A DNA stretch of 64,000 nucleotides from Notospermus geniculatus. Taxonomy: Eukaryota; Nemertea; Pilidiophora; Heteronemertea; Lineidae. The position numbers and the translations under genes are program-made. The stretch spans positions 509,082 through 573,081 of the forward strand of contig NMRB01000005.1 in assembly GCA_002633025.1 (NCBI GenBank), written 5' to 3'. Below the pieces are notes generated by a model. That model made no database searches. It was not told the origin of the DNA and saw nothing but the letters and a program-made list of their open reading frames with translations. Positions 27,901 to 42,900 of the stretch are shown one piece after another (within the stretch, counting starts at the first letter, position 1; every line of letters starts with the position of its first letter).

Positions 27901-30900
27901 ACAATTGCTAACTGTTTTGCCATTATTTCCTTTGACGAGAATCAGCTTCTAAAATCCCTTCTTCATTTCTTGCAGAGACCCACATTGTCCTCTCAGACTT
28001 GTTCAAGTCACCAGAGTTGAAGAAACTTTTCAAGTTCTTGGATAACACACCAGAACTATACGAAGTGCTTACCTCCTCCATGGAAAAACAACCGGTAAGT
28101 TTATTGTGGTAGAGCTTTGATTGCAAAGACATGGTCTGATGTGCTCTGGTGATATTCAAGCATTGTATGATGTGAAAAGTATCTTCTTCATGTCCACTTC
28201 TGCAGTCAAGTACGAGTTCTTGTTCTGACAAACTTTTGAAGGCACAGACGAGGGGAGGCCTTCGTAAGGTGTATCAGGCATTATGACATTGTCTTTCCTA
28301 CTTTTATTTCAGTTCTGGGCCCTTGTAATGGAGAAAAATATCACAAAGGCCTTCTTGATGTTGTGCCATCCCCTGTCGGACATTAACCAGTACTTCAAAA
28401 TCCCAAAAGGGTCCAGTGCCAATCTCGCTGCTCTGAAGACAGAGTTTTGCAAGATTAACATCGCACAACTGGTTGACGAGGCAAAGAAGGAGTTTAAGAT
28501 CCCAGAAATTGCGGCTGCTGTAAGTGTGGGTAGAATAATTAGGATCTCCTCGTCTCTCTCTGTCCAAAGCGTGTGGACCGTAAAAAATGAACTGTACTAA
28601 GTAACATGACACATACTGATACTGAGAATCATAGGCCTACAGTTTGTACGAAGGTTGTCAGAAGACCTCTTCAATTTACTGAACCTTGTGATAAAAGTAT
28701 GTGTGCTTCAATAGTCTGTGTTGTCAGCACCTGATTTGAACATCATTGCTGTACCACTGAGTTAGAGATGTATTCCATCAGTAGGCGAGTAAGAAGTACT
28801 TAAGTTTGTGACAATCTTGTTTCAGGAGAAGAATCTTTCCCCTGTGAATTGGACCATGACTGCATTGAAGTTCTACCAGCTTTACCAGCAACTTGACGAA
28901 TGGGTGAAGAAGACGCCAGAGATCGAACTCCCGCGCTGGGTCAATGGAACCCAGTGGATACAAGTGTTGATTAGATATGGCGCGTCGATGAATACCTCTG
29001 AAGCTATCCTCGAAAATGTTATGAAAGCATTTGTTAATATGATCCCGTTGTTTGAGAAAGAACCCAATGCCGTTGCATTCTTCGGTGTCCTGAATACCAT
29101 CATCAAAATGATGAAGGAGAACTTGAAACAGTTTGGTGCTGGACAGGATATCACTTTGTACGATATCGTCAAAAATGTGCCTCAGTTGAAGGATCTGGTT
29201 AAACTGAGTTTGAATCTCTCTACGGATGTTCTGGAGTCGATGCTGTACACAACATTCCTGAATCCTTCTAAACTGATGTCATTCGTCATGGTTAATGACT
29301 CCTTGGCCGCCATGTGCCACCCAAAAACTGGCCTTGCGTCTGCTATAACTGTCCCAACTGAGATCAAAGTCGATGCTGATGAAATTCAGCGTATCATGTG
29401 CAGCATCAACATAACCACCTTACCGACGGATATCACCTTGGGATTCCACATAAACCAAGTTATTCAGGCGATCACACTGGCGACACAGAAGCAAATCAAG
29501 TCGGTAAACTGGACAGAATTTGTGCTGAACTCGGGAGAAGTCGTCAAACAGCTGGATAATATCATTAAAAACCCACCAAAATTTAAGATCAGCCTTGACG
29601 AAAATGCTTACAAAGCGATCATAGGGCAGTTCATGCAGAAAGTCAACCTACAGGATGCAAGAAGCTATTACAAGTTGATTGAGTCCATAATGATGGCGTT
29701 CCAAGGCATGCCTGCTTGGCGTGAAATCCAACCTTCATACAGTCTGGCGTTGATGATCACGGAGTATATCAATACCATCCTGGGACGTGTCGAAATCACC
29801 AATGGCAAACTGGAACTGATGTCGTTGGTCAAAAATTCTGGAAAACTGAAGAATATTCTGATGGTTACTGGCGGACTCACAAGCGACTTTGCCAATGGGT
29901 TCCTGTCGACGCAGATCAAAGTGGATAAGGTGAAGTTTTCCTGCCGAAATTTTGTTATGTATTTGATTGCCACGTATACAGACAGAAAAATCCTTAGATT
30001 GGTTGTATTGCTATTGCTAAGTTTCTTTCACCAACTGTTTCAGATTGTTCCATTCGTGATGAATGCTGCCCAGTCTCCTGATAGCTTCTTCAAGAAGTTG
30101 GTCTGCAGTGAAGCTCTTCTGAACGAATACTTCCTCATCTCACCGTCGATCAAAGCCTCGATGATCAAGGATGCTTTCTGTGGTTTGAACAAGACGAACA
30201 TCATGGAAGAGGTCAGCAAGGAATTCGACATCATGGTGCTGATGCAGAAGGTAAGAGACACTTTGTCTGTTGATGATGCAATATCATTGCTGACATTTCA
30301 TGTATATCATAGAATTTCCACATAACTTCGATTTCCGTGGGGATTTTACCTGTTACCTCTTTCTTCTTTATAGATTTCCCAAATCAGAGATGGTTCCTAC
30401 ACATTCTCCGTCAGTAAATTCCTCCAAGCAACAACTAATCTGGTCCAGTACCTCATGGGTGTGAACAATGTGACTGGCATCACCTTCAACAAGATGGATC
30501 TACTCCGACCTATCAACATGACAGCTGCTCTCGACAAGTCCATGTTACAGTTGATTGCAAATCTGCCAAAGTTGGAGATTGAGACGTAAGTTTCTGAAGA
30601 AGTGCCGGCGTTACCTGTCCAACTATTAACAACCGTGCTCACCGTTGCTTCCAGCTCAGAGGCCAGTAGACCAAGAGGAAACCATGTGAATGGCTGACAG
30701 GTTGGGCCATGCCATGAGCGCACACTTCTCTTCAGCATGTTCAGAGGGGTGTTTTCCTCACTGGCTAGCTTGAGGTGTGGAGACATGGTATCAGAGCTCT
30801 TGGTTCAGCTCTCCGCGTTCTCATTTGATAGAAGAGAGAAATACTTCTTCACTCCCATCATTTGCATCAATCAGGTTTCATTAAAGTTTCACTACATTCC

Positions 30901-33900
30901 TTCCAGATTTACAAAGATACTTGAACAAATAATGCCACTGATTGAGAAACAAGGTTTCTGGAACCAAACCAAGACGTACCTCGTCCTCATCAACACGATA
31001 GCTGATGTCCTTAACAAGAAAGTCTCAAGTCTGATAAGTAAGCATTGTTTTTCCCTCTATTCTGTAGTTGCCACATACTAAACTATCAAAAACTAAGCAT
31101 TACTTGTTGTTTCAGGTTCAGGCCTAACTCTAGACACACTGTTCAAGGACTCTACAAACTTCAAGAATTATCTGAACAAGTTATTGGCGTCAGCTCCTCA
31201 ACTGGTCAGTGGAATCATGTCGGCCAAAGTGGACATTGCTAAGGTGAGGGAACTGATATCTTTGATCAACTTATTGATGTATCATTGAAGCATCAAAATC
31301 AGTAAGCCTGCATGCCCAGCCATGAGTATACCAACACGTTTTGTGCAGTTGAATCTTCAAACTTTCCTTTCTCCTTCAGATCTTGTCTGTTAATGACACT
31401 GAATCCCTGCAGAAGGCGCTGTGTGGAGGTGCTCTGAAGTTCACCAATGTCGATGTGACAGCTGTACGCCAAGCCCTGTGCAAGTCTAATCTAACGGCAG
31501 TGTTTGAGGAACTCAAGCTGGAGGTCGACTATGACAAGATATATGCTGAGGTGAGTACTTCACTGGTTTGCCCACAACTGTAGAGTGTCCAGGTTCCCTG
31601 ATGTGATGGAAGAGCCTGTGTGCTGAAAATCGCCTCAACAACCCCTACCTGCAAGTGTTCACTTGATGCTGCAGAACAGTGTTGCCAACCATAACCTTGT
31701 ATAATTCTACCGAAATGTCATTTGAGGCATACACCAGTATAGAATGTTCCGTAAGGCCAATGGGTTTGTTACATGTTTCAGATTGTTGCCATTTCATCCA
31801 TGCAACCCGCGATGACACCATTCAATTGGACAACCACGATCTACAACATGCGAGACTTGGCCACAAACTTCGGTCAACTTGCTGTCACCATGAAGTTACC
31901 AACGCTAGGCCAGTTTCTCAACTTCACGGGGAACATGTCTGCTTGGGAACAGCAGTTCCTAAAGGTCTTTTCACAGCCGATTCAATTGGATGATGTCCTC
32001 ATTAAAATGTAAGATATGTCTCTCTCTCTGCTGTCATCATCATCGTCAACGTCATCCTCATTGATCTCAGGCTTGTGGAGATGTTGATTATCTGCTACCG
32101 GACGATGTACACCCGTAGCAATTTCAAGCCTAAAGCATACTCATCAGCCAGATATCTTCCAAAAGCTTGGTACAGAAGGCTACAAGCAGCAGTTCTGTGC
32201 TCATTTAATCATGTCTTAAAGTCTAGATTATTTAGAGAATTCTTTTGCATGGTCACCACAAGGACCAATCTAAGTATTACCGGTAACTTGATTGTCTTTG
32301 CAGCATTGGAAGTACCATGGAGAGCCTCGCACCAATGCTGGCCAAAACCCTGGGTCCAGTGTTCCCGACCGTCATCAAGGCATACGAGTTCATGGTCAAG
32401 GTTGTGAAAGATCGTCTGCTGCAGTTGAGAGGTAAGTAGGCCTACTTTTCAGATCAGCAGGTTTGTGGGGGAAGATACATTACACCTGGGCACAAGGTCT
32501 GGATGTATGGATGTGTTAGGCCTACTTAACATGTGATCTAAACTCTCTTCCAGGTCGGCCAATCACTCTGAACACCTTATTCAACAATGCTACACAAGTG
32601 AAGATGATCATCCAGACGGCATTTGGTTTGGATGTGAAGACGGTTGAAACACTGCTTCTGTCGACTGTTCAATCTGACAAGGTGGGTTGCCTCGATGCCT
32701 GTCCATTCACAGGTTAATATAGCATGAGTGATGTTGAAGTGGTCTCTTGGTGTCGCCTGAGTGTCTGAAGAAGTTGGGAGGTTTCGTGGTGATATGCCAT
32801 CGTTTGTATGTGCATCAGGGAAGGTTTCTTTCCCTCACATTGCTCAGATGATATTAAAGCAATATGGCGTCAGGTCTGTGGGGTGAATGTCCCTGCGACG
32901 GCTGTTCACATTCACTCCCTGGCAGCTGATTGAAGAAGTGTACGCCATTGATTCGGTTTCTTCTACAAAATCTCACGATTATGCTTCCTCTGTAGCTGAT
33001 GCAACTGATTGCTGCACCTGAGCGGATCTGTGCAACCGGTCTGTCCTTCATCACTCCACCAGCTGGCGCCACTCTCGATCTGACAAGCGTTAGGACCGCA
33101 TTGTGTAAATACAACGCCACTGTCCTGGTAAGCGAGCTTGCTAAGGAGATCAAGTTGGATGAGTTGCTGATGCTGGTGAGTGTTGGAAACTTCTTGTTGT
33201 TTTATTTTCCTCTGCTGCCCTCTGTGGGTCTTGACCTCTTCCATATAGCACATGATTGCAAGCCAAGTGCGCTAACCAAGCCATGAAGGAAATCCTCCAT
33301 GGCTGTGGCGGCTTGCACAGTGCCAGATACCTATGGATAGAGTAGGTAGGCCTACAGACGTATCTCTGTTTAACGTCCTTGCTCAGTCGTTAGTATTTTG
33401 TCACACAGTGGCTTCTCTTGCTCTATATTTGCTGTGACATGTGTAAACTCCTCTCATTTTCAGGTCAATGTGACCATGACCAATCCCAATTCACCCGTCG
33501 ACTGGACAAGTGCCATGTTGGAAAGCAAGCAGCTCATTGAACTCATCACATCATTGGTTAAGGCTCCTCCAACCTTGGATCCAACGTTCATCGCTTTGTT
33601 CAACCTCACCAAGTACAGCCCAGCCATAATGGCTTACATCAGCAGGATAACGCAGTTGGCAAAGTCGATGGACATTAATGGACTTCTTTCCCAGTATGAG
33701 TCCCTGTTGCTAGGCCTTTTGGCCCCTCTAAAGGGCACTGAAGCACTCAAAGTCACTCTACAGGCATACCACATTTCGACGGCCGTCTTGGACTTCACCA
33801 ACACGATGCTGTCAGATGTGACCGTAACCAACGGAGTCGTGAACATCGGTGGATTGTTCAAGGACAGCCAACGTCTCAAGGACATCATGGAAGTTGTGTT

Positions 33901-36900
33901 TGGCCTTGGCCCGAACTTCATTTCAGGAATCATGGCGTCTGCTATCAGTGTCCAGAAGGTAAGTCCTCATATCAACAAACTTGTAGAATTCTGTTTATGC
34001 CACCATTGTTGAGTAAGGAGAATTGCAAATGGAGGCCTACACAAAATGGTTCACTAATTTGAATGACAACTGAAGGATTGTTGTTCAGATTGATGAAATA
34101 AACAATGATTCTTCTATTAACCTTCCAAAAGACTCACAGATTCAGAGGAAAACCACATGACAGTTTCTTTGGTCGAGTTGAGACAAGGTGTGGAACAATT
34201 TGACACCAACCTCCATAACATCTTCTTTACTTGGGTTGATGATAAACATATTCTTTATCTTCCTTCCAGTTGACCCCTCTCATATCCCAAGGAGCCGCTG
34301 CCATCCCACATCTTGAAAAGATCGCCTGTGACGAGGCACTACTCAAGCAGTATTTTACCTTCCATGCGACGGTCAATGTTACAGAAGTCAAACAAGCGTT
34401 CTGTGGAATCAATTCAACTCTGCTTCTGGCCGAGTTGGAGAATGAGTTCAGCTACATGAAGCTTGTCTCTGAGGTAAGTTGATGGCCATGTCTTGAAGTA
34501 GATACCCTTTAGCTTTCTCCAAATAATTTGTCTAAAATGGGCACCTGTTGTGAAAAAGATTTTAATGAAGGTGTCTGCTTGCACACTTTGCTGTGATCGT
34601 TAAATATTTCCTTGAGAATCCTGATTTTAATCTTTTATTTCTTACAGATCAACACGGCCCTCAAGTCTCCGTCACCAAACATGAACTTCGGCAGTGTTGC
34701 AGCAAAAGTTCAACAACTGATAGCCAATATCAACAAACTGACTGGAGCATCTGGTGTCGTTTTAAATGACAAAGATCTTGTCAAGTATTTCAACTTCTCC
34801 ATGAACCTGGACCAGACGCTGTTGCAGTTCGTGGCGTCTCTGCCCCCACTAGAGACTGCGACGTAAGTGCTGGTCATTCAGTTGACTGAGTATGCGCTTG
34901 CTGCAGGGATCCATGGTTCTCATGCCACATATGAATTGCTCTCTATACAACAAACACATGATCGTGGATTGAGTGTCGATTCTGTGGTCGTGAAGGCTTA
35001 TGTAAGACAAGAGAAAACCAGAGCACTTGGAAATTCCCGCAATCTTGCAGAGACCCCTCTATTTCCCGTGACGTCTGACCCTTGGGTTTGAACCTGTCAC
35101 CACAATACTGACTACAGTCGTTGTTTCGACTGAGAAATTCTGACCGCCATTTTCTCTACTGTCACTCTGGTCCCTGTCCTTACTGTTGCTTTATATCGCA
35201 TATAACTACGTATTTCCAGTTTTGCCAAGATCCTAGAAGAAGCGACAGCCATGTTGGAGAATACGGAGATCTGGAGGACCATGAAAGGTTCTCTTAACGT
35301 CATCAACATCATTGTTGACGTCATGAATAACAAGATTAAAGATCTACCTGGTAAGATGGGTTTCATTCATTATAATCGATCATTTTCATTCGCAAATTCT
35401 GGAAATCTAGAAATCTGTTTTCCATTTCAAATCTGTTTCTTTCAGCATCAAAAATGACCATAAAAGACCTGTTCAAGAACTCTCCGTCCGTCCAGAAATT
35501 GTTGACGTCAACATTTGCTCTGACTCCTGTCTTGCTTGAAAAGATAGATCCATACATGGTAAGTACCGGTATTAATCTTTCGTAGTGCATATCATGCATA
35601 GTAAGCTATTCATTCCCTTTCTCTTCATTTGGGTCACTGATTTGTTCACTTCTAAATTTGTAGGCGATGCAAATCCAGACAGCAGAAGACCTGAAGCAGT
35701 TCCTCTGTGAGGTCGTCAAGAATTCATCCCATCCGTCCAGTGCTGCCACCATTTGTTCATTCAACGAAAACATGGTGCTACAAGAGCTGCTGACAGAGAT
35801 CAACTTCCCGGCTATCTTAGCTGAGGTAGGCCTACTTGTCTTTTTGTGGCCAGTTCTGTGGCCGACGCCATTTTGACGTCTGTTGGAAAAAAGACGTCAG
35901 AGTTCATTCTATTATGGTAGCCCTGGTACAGTGGATGCACTATATGACAAACCTAATCTGTCTAATCTTCCTTTCTACCAGATTAACAAAATCGGACCGA
36001 CCTACACTGCACCATTCAACTGGACAACGACCTTGCTCAATGCCCAATACCTTGTACAAAACTTCATGAAGTTGGCCAACACGATCAAGCTGCCCACGGT
36101 ACAGGAGTTCTTCCTGTATACGGGTAACTTTACTGAATGGGTGGTGAGGATGGAGAAGGCAGGACTGGTCTATATGGACCCCAGTATTGGCAGCATTGTT
36201 TCCACGTAAGTATAGCTTACTTTCATGTTCCTTAATCTGGCCTCCAGATTTTGCCATTGTGTTGTAATGTCTACATTCACTGAGGCTGAATGGATGGAAG
36301 GCCTTTATGGCGTCCTGAAGTCTGTTGAAGATAGTGCAGAGCTCTGATGAAAGGGGGTACCCACCAGGGCTACCAATGCTTTGTATCCCTACACATGTAG
36401 GCCTAAGTCATGTCTGAATGAGCGAAAGGCCTGTACGGTGTCCTAAATGGTACAATCCCTAAGTCTGTTGATGAGAGTGTTGAGTTCCGTTAAAGGGGGC
36501 ACCCACCAGGGCCACGCATGCATTGTATCCCTACACCTGTAGGCCTAAGCCACATGTGATTCCATTGGGAGTTCACCGTTTGTAACCTTATGCTGTACTG
36601 CGACCAAATAGCTGTGGAGTTTAGGGGGTAATCTGCACTGAAGAGTTCTCTGGTCTGATGAATTGCTTACCGGGTACATCACGTCTGCTCGACTTCACAT
36701 TCATTTCATTTCTCACAGGATTGGCTATACCCTTGACAGCATAATGCCAATGTTGCTCAACGCCAGCAGCAACAATGCAACACGATCGTTTTTGTTCGTC
36801 ATCAAGAGTTACGATTACTTTGTGAAGGTCATTAAGGACAGACTGGTGGATTTCACAGGTAAAATCAAATACATCGCACAAATTTAGGAGAAAGTCTCAA

Positions 36901-39900
36901 CTGATGATTTCATGATTCAACCCTGTGCATGGTAATCATGTTCGTACCATATTTACACACTTCATATGAATTGGAAAGATTTGGTCAACACATGTTCCGC
37001 CGTCAAAGACTTGCGGAATCTCACCGTGACATCTGATGCTGATGGCTAAAGACCACTTTGCAATAATGTTCTGCTCTGATTCCAGGTGGCAAACCGATCA
37101 CTCTGGAAAAGATCCTGAAAAATGCGGACAAGACCAGAGAACTGCTCCGATCGGTGTTCAAATTGGATGCAGCTACGATTGAGGCCATTCTTACATCACA
37201 GGTTAACTTAGACAAGGTATTGTTTGAATCTTAACCTTATATCTCCTGACCTTGCCAGCATCATTGTTAATTTATAGAATCAATGTTCAGACTGTGTGAC
37301 CTCCTGAGGGCATGTTGCCTGAACCTGTGACATTCTTTTCAGTTAATGGGTCTCCTCATCCAGCCCGACCTGGACAAAACACTGTGTAAATCACCCAACA
37401 GTTTAAGCCAGTACTTCAGCCTAGCAATAGGCCAAAGTGTCACCATCGACCAACTCCAGAAAGCCGTCTGCAAGGTTAACGTCACGATTTTGATGGAGGA
37501 ATTGTCGGCTGAGTTGGACATACCAAAGTTCGTCCAATGGGTGAGTGTTTGTCAGATTGCATGATTCCCTGTCTGCTGTCACTGAAAATGAAGATTGGGA
37601 TTCAGCTGTGTTCCTTTTCACCTTACAGGCAAGTTTCAATGGGTTCAAACCTCAGGTTCTCAAGATATCAACATTTTATTTTCGTTTTTCAGACCATGGC
37701 CGGCCAGCATGGAAAGATCTCTATCAACTGGACATCAACCGTTATGAACTCTCACGACCTTGTCAAGACCTTGATACAATTGTTTTCATCCGAGCCTGGC
37801 GTCCTTGACAGCGGTTTACTCGGTTTCATGAACACGACACAAAAATTGGGACCTATATTTGAGAAATGGCTGCAGATGATGGCTAACACTAGTGCTGGAA
37901 ATGTGGACTTCAAGAAGTATGTTAAAATAAGCATTTTTTTGTACGGTACCTATCCCGAATTCATAGTACACCCCCTATATATACACACATCATAACTGTT
38001 GTGTAACCGTACCCCCTTGACCCTGGAGAATTCATACTACTGGCACTGGACATGCGACGATCCTCCGTCAGTGGTTGCTTTGAACCCTTTGTCAGCGATT
38101 TCCATTCATTTGTTGATAGGATGAGGCCGCTGACTGTATCACATCACCTGATACGGCACCTTGATTGGGCTTTGAACTTACTTATCATGCTGCATATTTC
38201 AACTCTTTTCCAGTATCGTAGACCTCCTTCAATTCGTCATGACGCTGACGGGCAATTCGACAGTCAGCCAAGATATGATGAAATTCTTCTACGGTGTGAA
38301 CTTCTACCTGGAATTCCTCAATCAAAAATTGACACTGCTCACGAGTAAGTAGGACAGAATCAGCGAGACTGTTGGGATTGTCTTGATGTGTTTCGTATGT
38401 TGATGAATGCATTGTGATGCAGTTTGAATGGGATCTCTCAGTTTAAGAAGACTGCCTATTTGGCCTAGTGGTGATATCACTCCCCTCATCATGCAGGAGA
38501 TCAGGGTTCAAGCCTTTGTTGTCTATGAAACATCATCGTCGTTTTCCAGCACAACCTGTGACCTTGGATACATTGTTCAGCAACATGACCCAGATCCGCT
38601 CCTACCTGGAGACGCAGCTCACAGCCGAAGACGTCCTCACTCTATTGAATGCCGAAATAATGCCAGATAAAGTGAGTACTGGGAAGTAAAACATAGTCGC
38701 CTAATCACCCCGCCCCCTTGATCATCACCATATGACTTCAGGTATTTGAACTCTAGCAGGAGACATTCACAGCCATACAGGCTGAGCTACAGTCAGTTAA
38801 CCAGAGTGTGTGTTGGTTCTTTCAGTTGCTGGCGTTGATCCGGGCCGTGAACAGTCACAAGATGACAGTTATGGATGCCATGTGCCAAGCAGCAGATCTC
38901 GTGAAATTGCCAGCCAACTACACTGGTAATCTGAGGCAGTGGTTGAAGAATTCTCTCTGTTCGAATGCGACGGCCATTCTGGAGGAACTCAAGGAAAATT
39001 TCAAGATTGAGGAGTTCATAGCTGGCGTAAGTGCTTACAGTATTGAGCCACTGGTCGGCCACTTCTTCTCACCTTGAGTGGCAGACGGTAGCCATTTCTG
39101 AGCAGCAACGTCGAGGATGGCCGATTAGTGAAGGGATGACACATGGAGCACTGTTGAAGCCAACCGCCACTAGCTTCCCACCAGTCACTGCAAGTCTTGG
39201 CTTGATCCGATACAGATTCCCTTTGCAGGTCCATTCTTGCTTCACAACAGTCACATATCTTTGACTCTCATCTCTTCCAGCTCTCCTCTGCCAACTCCTT
39301 CAACCTCTCCAATATCATCTCCAGTGGAGAGAAATTCACCAAGCTCTTAATGCAGCTCCTCAAGGTGCCACCTTCCGTGGGTGACGACCTGAAGAACCTA
39401 TTACAGACGAACGGCATGAATTTAAGCACGATCATGAAGGAGCTTGAGAAAATGGACCCTGCGAGGTAGGTACCATAAAAAGGGATGAAAGGTGGCATTA
39501 ACTTGCAGTTTCCCGTGGCACAAGGTTCTGTTTCCTTTTTGAACCTGAATGCCATTATTGATTTCACGATCTTACTTCAGGTTCCTCTCCTTGGTCTCGA
39601 AGTTCGGCCCCATGCTGGAGTCATTGTACCCGATGATGGGTGGCGTCATGGTCAACCTACATATACAGATCAGCACTATCGTAAAACAGCTGGGATTCCT
39701 GGCCGACAAAGGGTTTAACCTGGAGAAATTCATGACCAATTCGACAGCACTGGAGGCATTCATACAGAACATGTGGTCATCGACGACGGTAGATTCCATC
39801 CAGAATGGGCCGACCTTCGATTATTTGATACGACCTCAAGTGAGTATTTTATGAGAGTCCTAATGAGTTCTGCAAGTTGCAGTACTTATTGACTGACAGT

Positions 39901-42900
39901 TTTGACTGCAACTTACCTCTACATGTATGTTCGGCACTTGCGAAATGAAAGGACAGCAGGAAGAGTTCAGGAAGAAAGAAGAAACCAGAATAAAGCAGGA
40001 CACAAAATTAGGCAAAGATTGATTATCATATCATTCCATTTTCAGTTTGTGGTATTCTCTGGCTACCCAGTCATCAAGTCCCTGGTATGTGACCAAGACG
40101 CCCTCAGTAAACTAATCCATGCCCCGGCATACTTCGATATGGCCAGCATAAGTGGAGCAATGTGCAACAAGAATGGCTCAGAGTGGGTTGATGGGCTGCT
40201 CAACGCTAACGTCAGCAAGACAGAAATTGTGAACCTGGCTTCGAAGGTAGGGAGTTCTTAAACTTTCCAAGATAAATTTAAACCCGCTCTATCTCAGATT
40301 GGGCACCCTCACCAGCATTGAAATGTACATACCATCGCTGCATTGAAAGCTGTGTCTTGAGCCAAAACACTTCCTTGTCTTTCTCTTGGATTGGTGATCG
40401 ATTGGTGATATTTCTCCTCATTCATAGGCCGTATCCAACTAGATGTTACCCTATCACGTTATTAATGTACATGTACATGTACCTTTTCTGTTCATATTCA
40501 GCTCCAGCTGTACCTGTTCATGAAAGGAAAGTATCCAGTCCCGCAGATGCCAAGTACCAATTGGAAGAAAATGGAAGATGATCTCAGAAAACTTGCAGAG
40601 ATTTTCAAGAACATTGGAAAACTTCCTGCTGGTTTCATACCCAGTTTTAATGATAGTTACTGGAAACCTTTTATGGATGCGTATGTGAAGAGCCTTGAAA
40701 AGGGAATGACTGTGCAGTAAGTTATATCTCTATTTGCATTATTTGGTAGTTTGACCATTTCTGCTTAGTCATCATTGGGTTTTTGGTCCGTTTGCACCGA
40801 CAGGCCCGATTTATCAGCAAGCATACCCTTTTCCCTGTACTAAGATTATTGTGCTATTTTCAGAGCGCTGAGTTTGCTGAACTATCTTGACCCTCTGCTG
40901 CGAGATCAAGAATTCTGGAACACTATGAAGAAGTACCTGAATGACTTTGCTGCTTTCACAAAGTACATCAACAAAATGCTCGGAAAGCTCCAAGGTACAG
41001 TGAAATTTGCCAACCCTTATGGTGCCAAACTGCTGTGTTGAAGTCCATAGAACTTCCACGAAAATCTCTGTAGCTATTTGTAGAGTAGAGGAGAGCCCTT
41101 CTTACTCTAGGAATCCTTGGCTAGACCATGCCCCACGTTGTCCGGTCCAAGGACAATGAACACATTCTATTTAGGTTCATTGCTAAGGATCGGCAGATAC
41201 CCACCCTTCCCCACACAGCCAGGCCCCCCTCTTCCCTGTTTCTGGCAGTTAACAGGCTTGTGCATATCCATACACCATGATTACATTTCTCAATGTTAAC
41301 CCTCACTGTTCCATTCTAGGCAGTGGCAAGCAACTCCAGCTGGTGAAGTTGTTCCCCGACAAGGATGCTGTGGTTCGTTTGTTATCCCCCAGCATGACAC
41401 AGGGAGAGATCGCTGAGTTCCTCACAGCGGTTGTCATCCCTCATAAGGTTCGTATCCAGTTGTTTTTCCTTCTGAATATCATGTCGAGAACCGTGAGCTC
41501 TAACTTGGCTCATTATTGGCAATAAAATGTTGGGCAGTTGTTGGAGGAAAAGGATAGGCTACTAAAGAAAACTCACACTCAAAGAGAGTTGTTCTGTCTA
41601 TCACATGAACACTGGGCCCGACTGGGAATCAAACACGAAACCACAGAGGTGACAGGCCCTACATGTTTCACTGCACCACACTGACAGCCCGATATCCTGG
41701 CTTAAATCATTGGAGACACCACACCTCAGTTCATTTTCCTGTCATCCCCCTACTTTGGCTCCTTCTGTGTGGTTGTATCTGTGCGATTCAGAACTCCGTT
41801 CTTGCCTCTTTCAGTACCTTGAATTACTCCAAGCAGGATCTAAGGCTGAAATGTTCTTCTGTAATTCGACCGTCTTCGATGCGACCTTCCGTTATCCAGC
41901 CGCCGTGGATTCGGACAAAATACAGCAAGTTCTATGCGCCTCATTCAGAAACAACACGTTGAGGTTACAGCAGTTCATGTCGCTCTTAGACATCAAATCT
42001 CTTGTGAAAGAGGTAAGTCACCATTTTGGGGGTGAGAAGTGTATTCATGCAACCTGGTGATTGACTGTGACCATGAGGCTACAGCAGTGTCGTAGTTTGG
42101 TGGGGGAGGGGTCCAAAAAGGGTCTGAACATGGAAGCACTGAGGTACCAATATCCTTCAAGTGTTTTATTCATCAAAATGTTCGACATCTCATACAACAT
42201 GGCCTCTAGGTAAAGGAACCCAACCCGGCTTCCTTGTGTCTTGCCTACGCCATGGGGTTTTCATTTCCGTCACTTCCTCCATGGGGTCCCTGTGCGGGAT
42301 AGGCCTATTCAAATCTAGTGTCTATCTACATACTACAGTAGCACCGTCTCTCCTTGCACCACATCAGACATCTTGTGATTCAACATCTGGATCATCTTCA
42401 TTACATTAGTACCGTACTTTTCATTTTATGTAGATCGGGCGGCTGACTGGCACCAACATCAACCAACCATTGGACAAGAACCCATTCGAATACTTCGTGA
42501 CGCAGATGCGAACATTTGTGCAAAGTATCAGCCTCATGACGGTCTTCATTCCTGGACCAACAAGCACCGAGGCCAGGAATTACTTCACAGCACTAGAGAG
42601 TGCGCTTAGGGTCATGTTGGAGCAGACACCAGTTAGGTAAGTGTTGTCGGAGGTGGTTTTCAGGAGATAAATTGAAGACCACACCTTGTGGTTGTTCAAA
42701 TTTCCTATCTTGCTTTACCAGAAAGCTTTCATGGCTGTGCGTAAGGAAAAGAACCCTTATTCTTTGGGCCGTATTCTAGAAGCTTCCTCAAGTGTAAGGT
42801 CGACCTTTAGCTATTGTTGTCCCCCGGAGCCCTCGGAGGGGGACTTGAAAATACCGGCCGTCCGTTCGCCTATGCCGCTCGCCGCTCGCCGCTACTAGTC

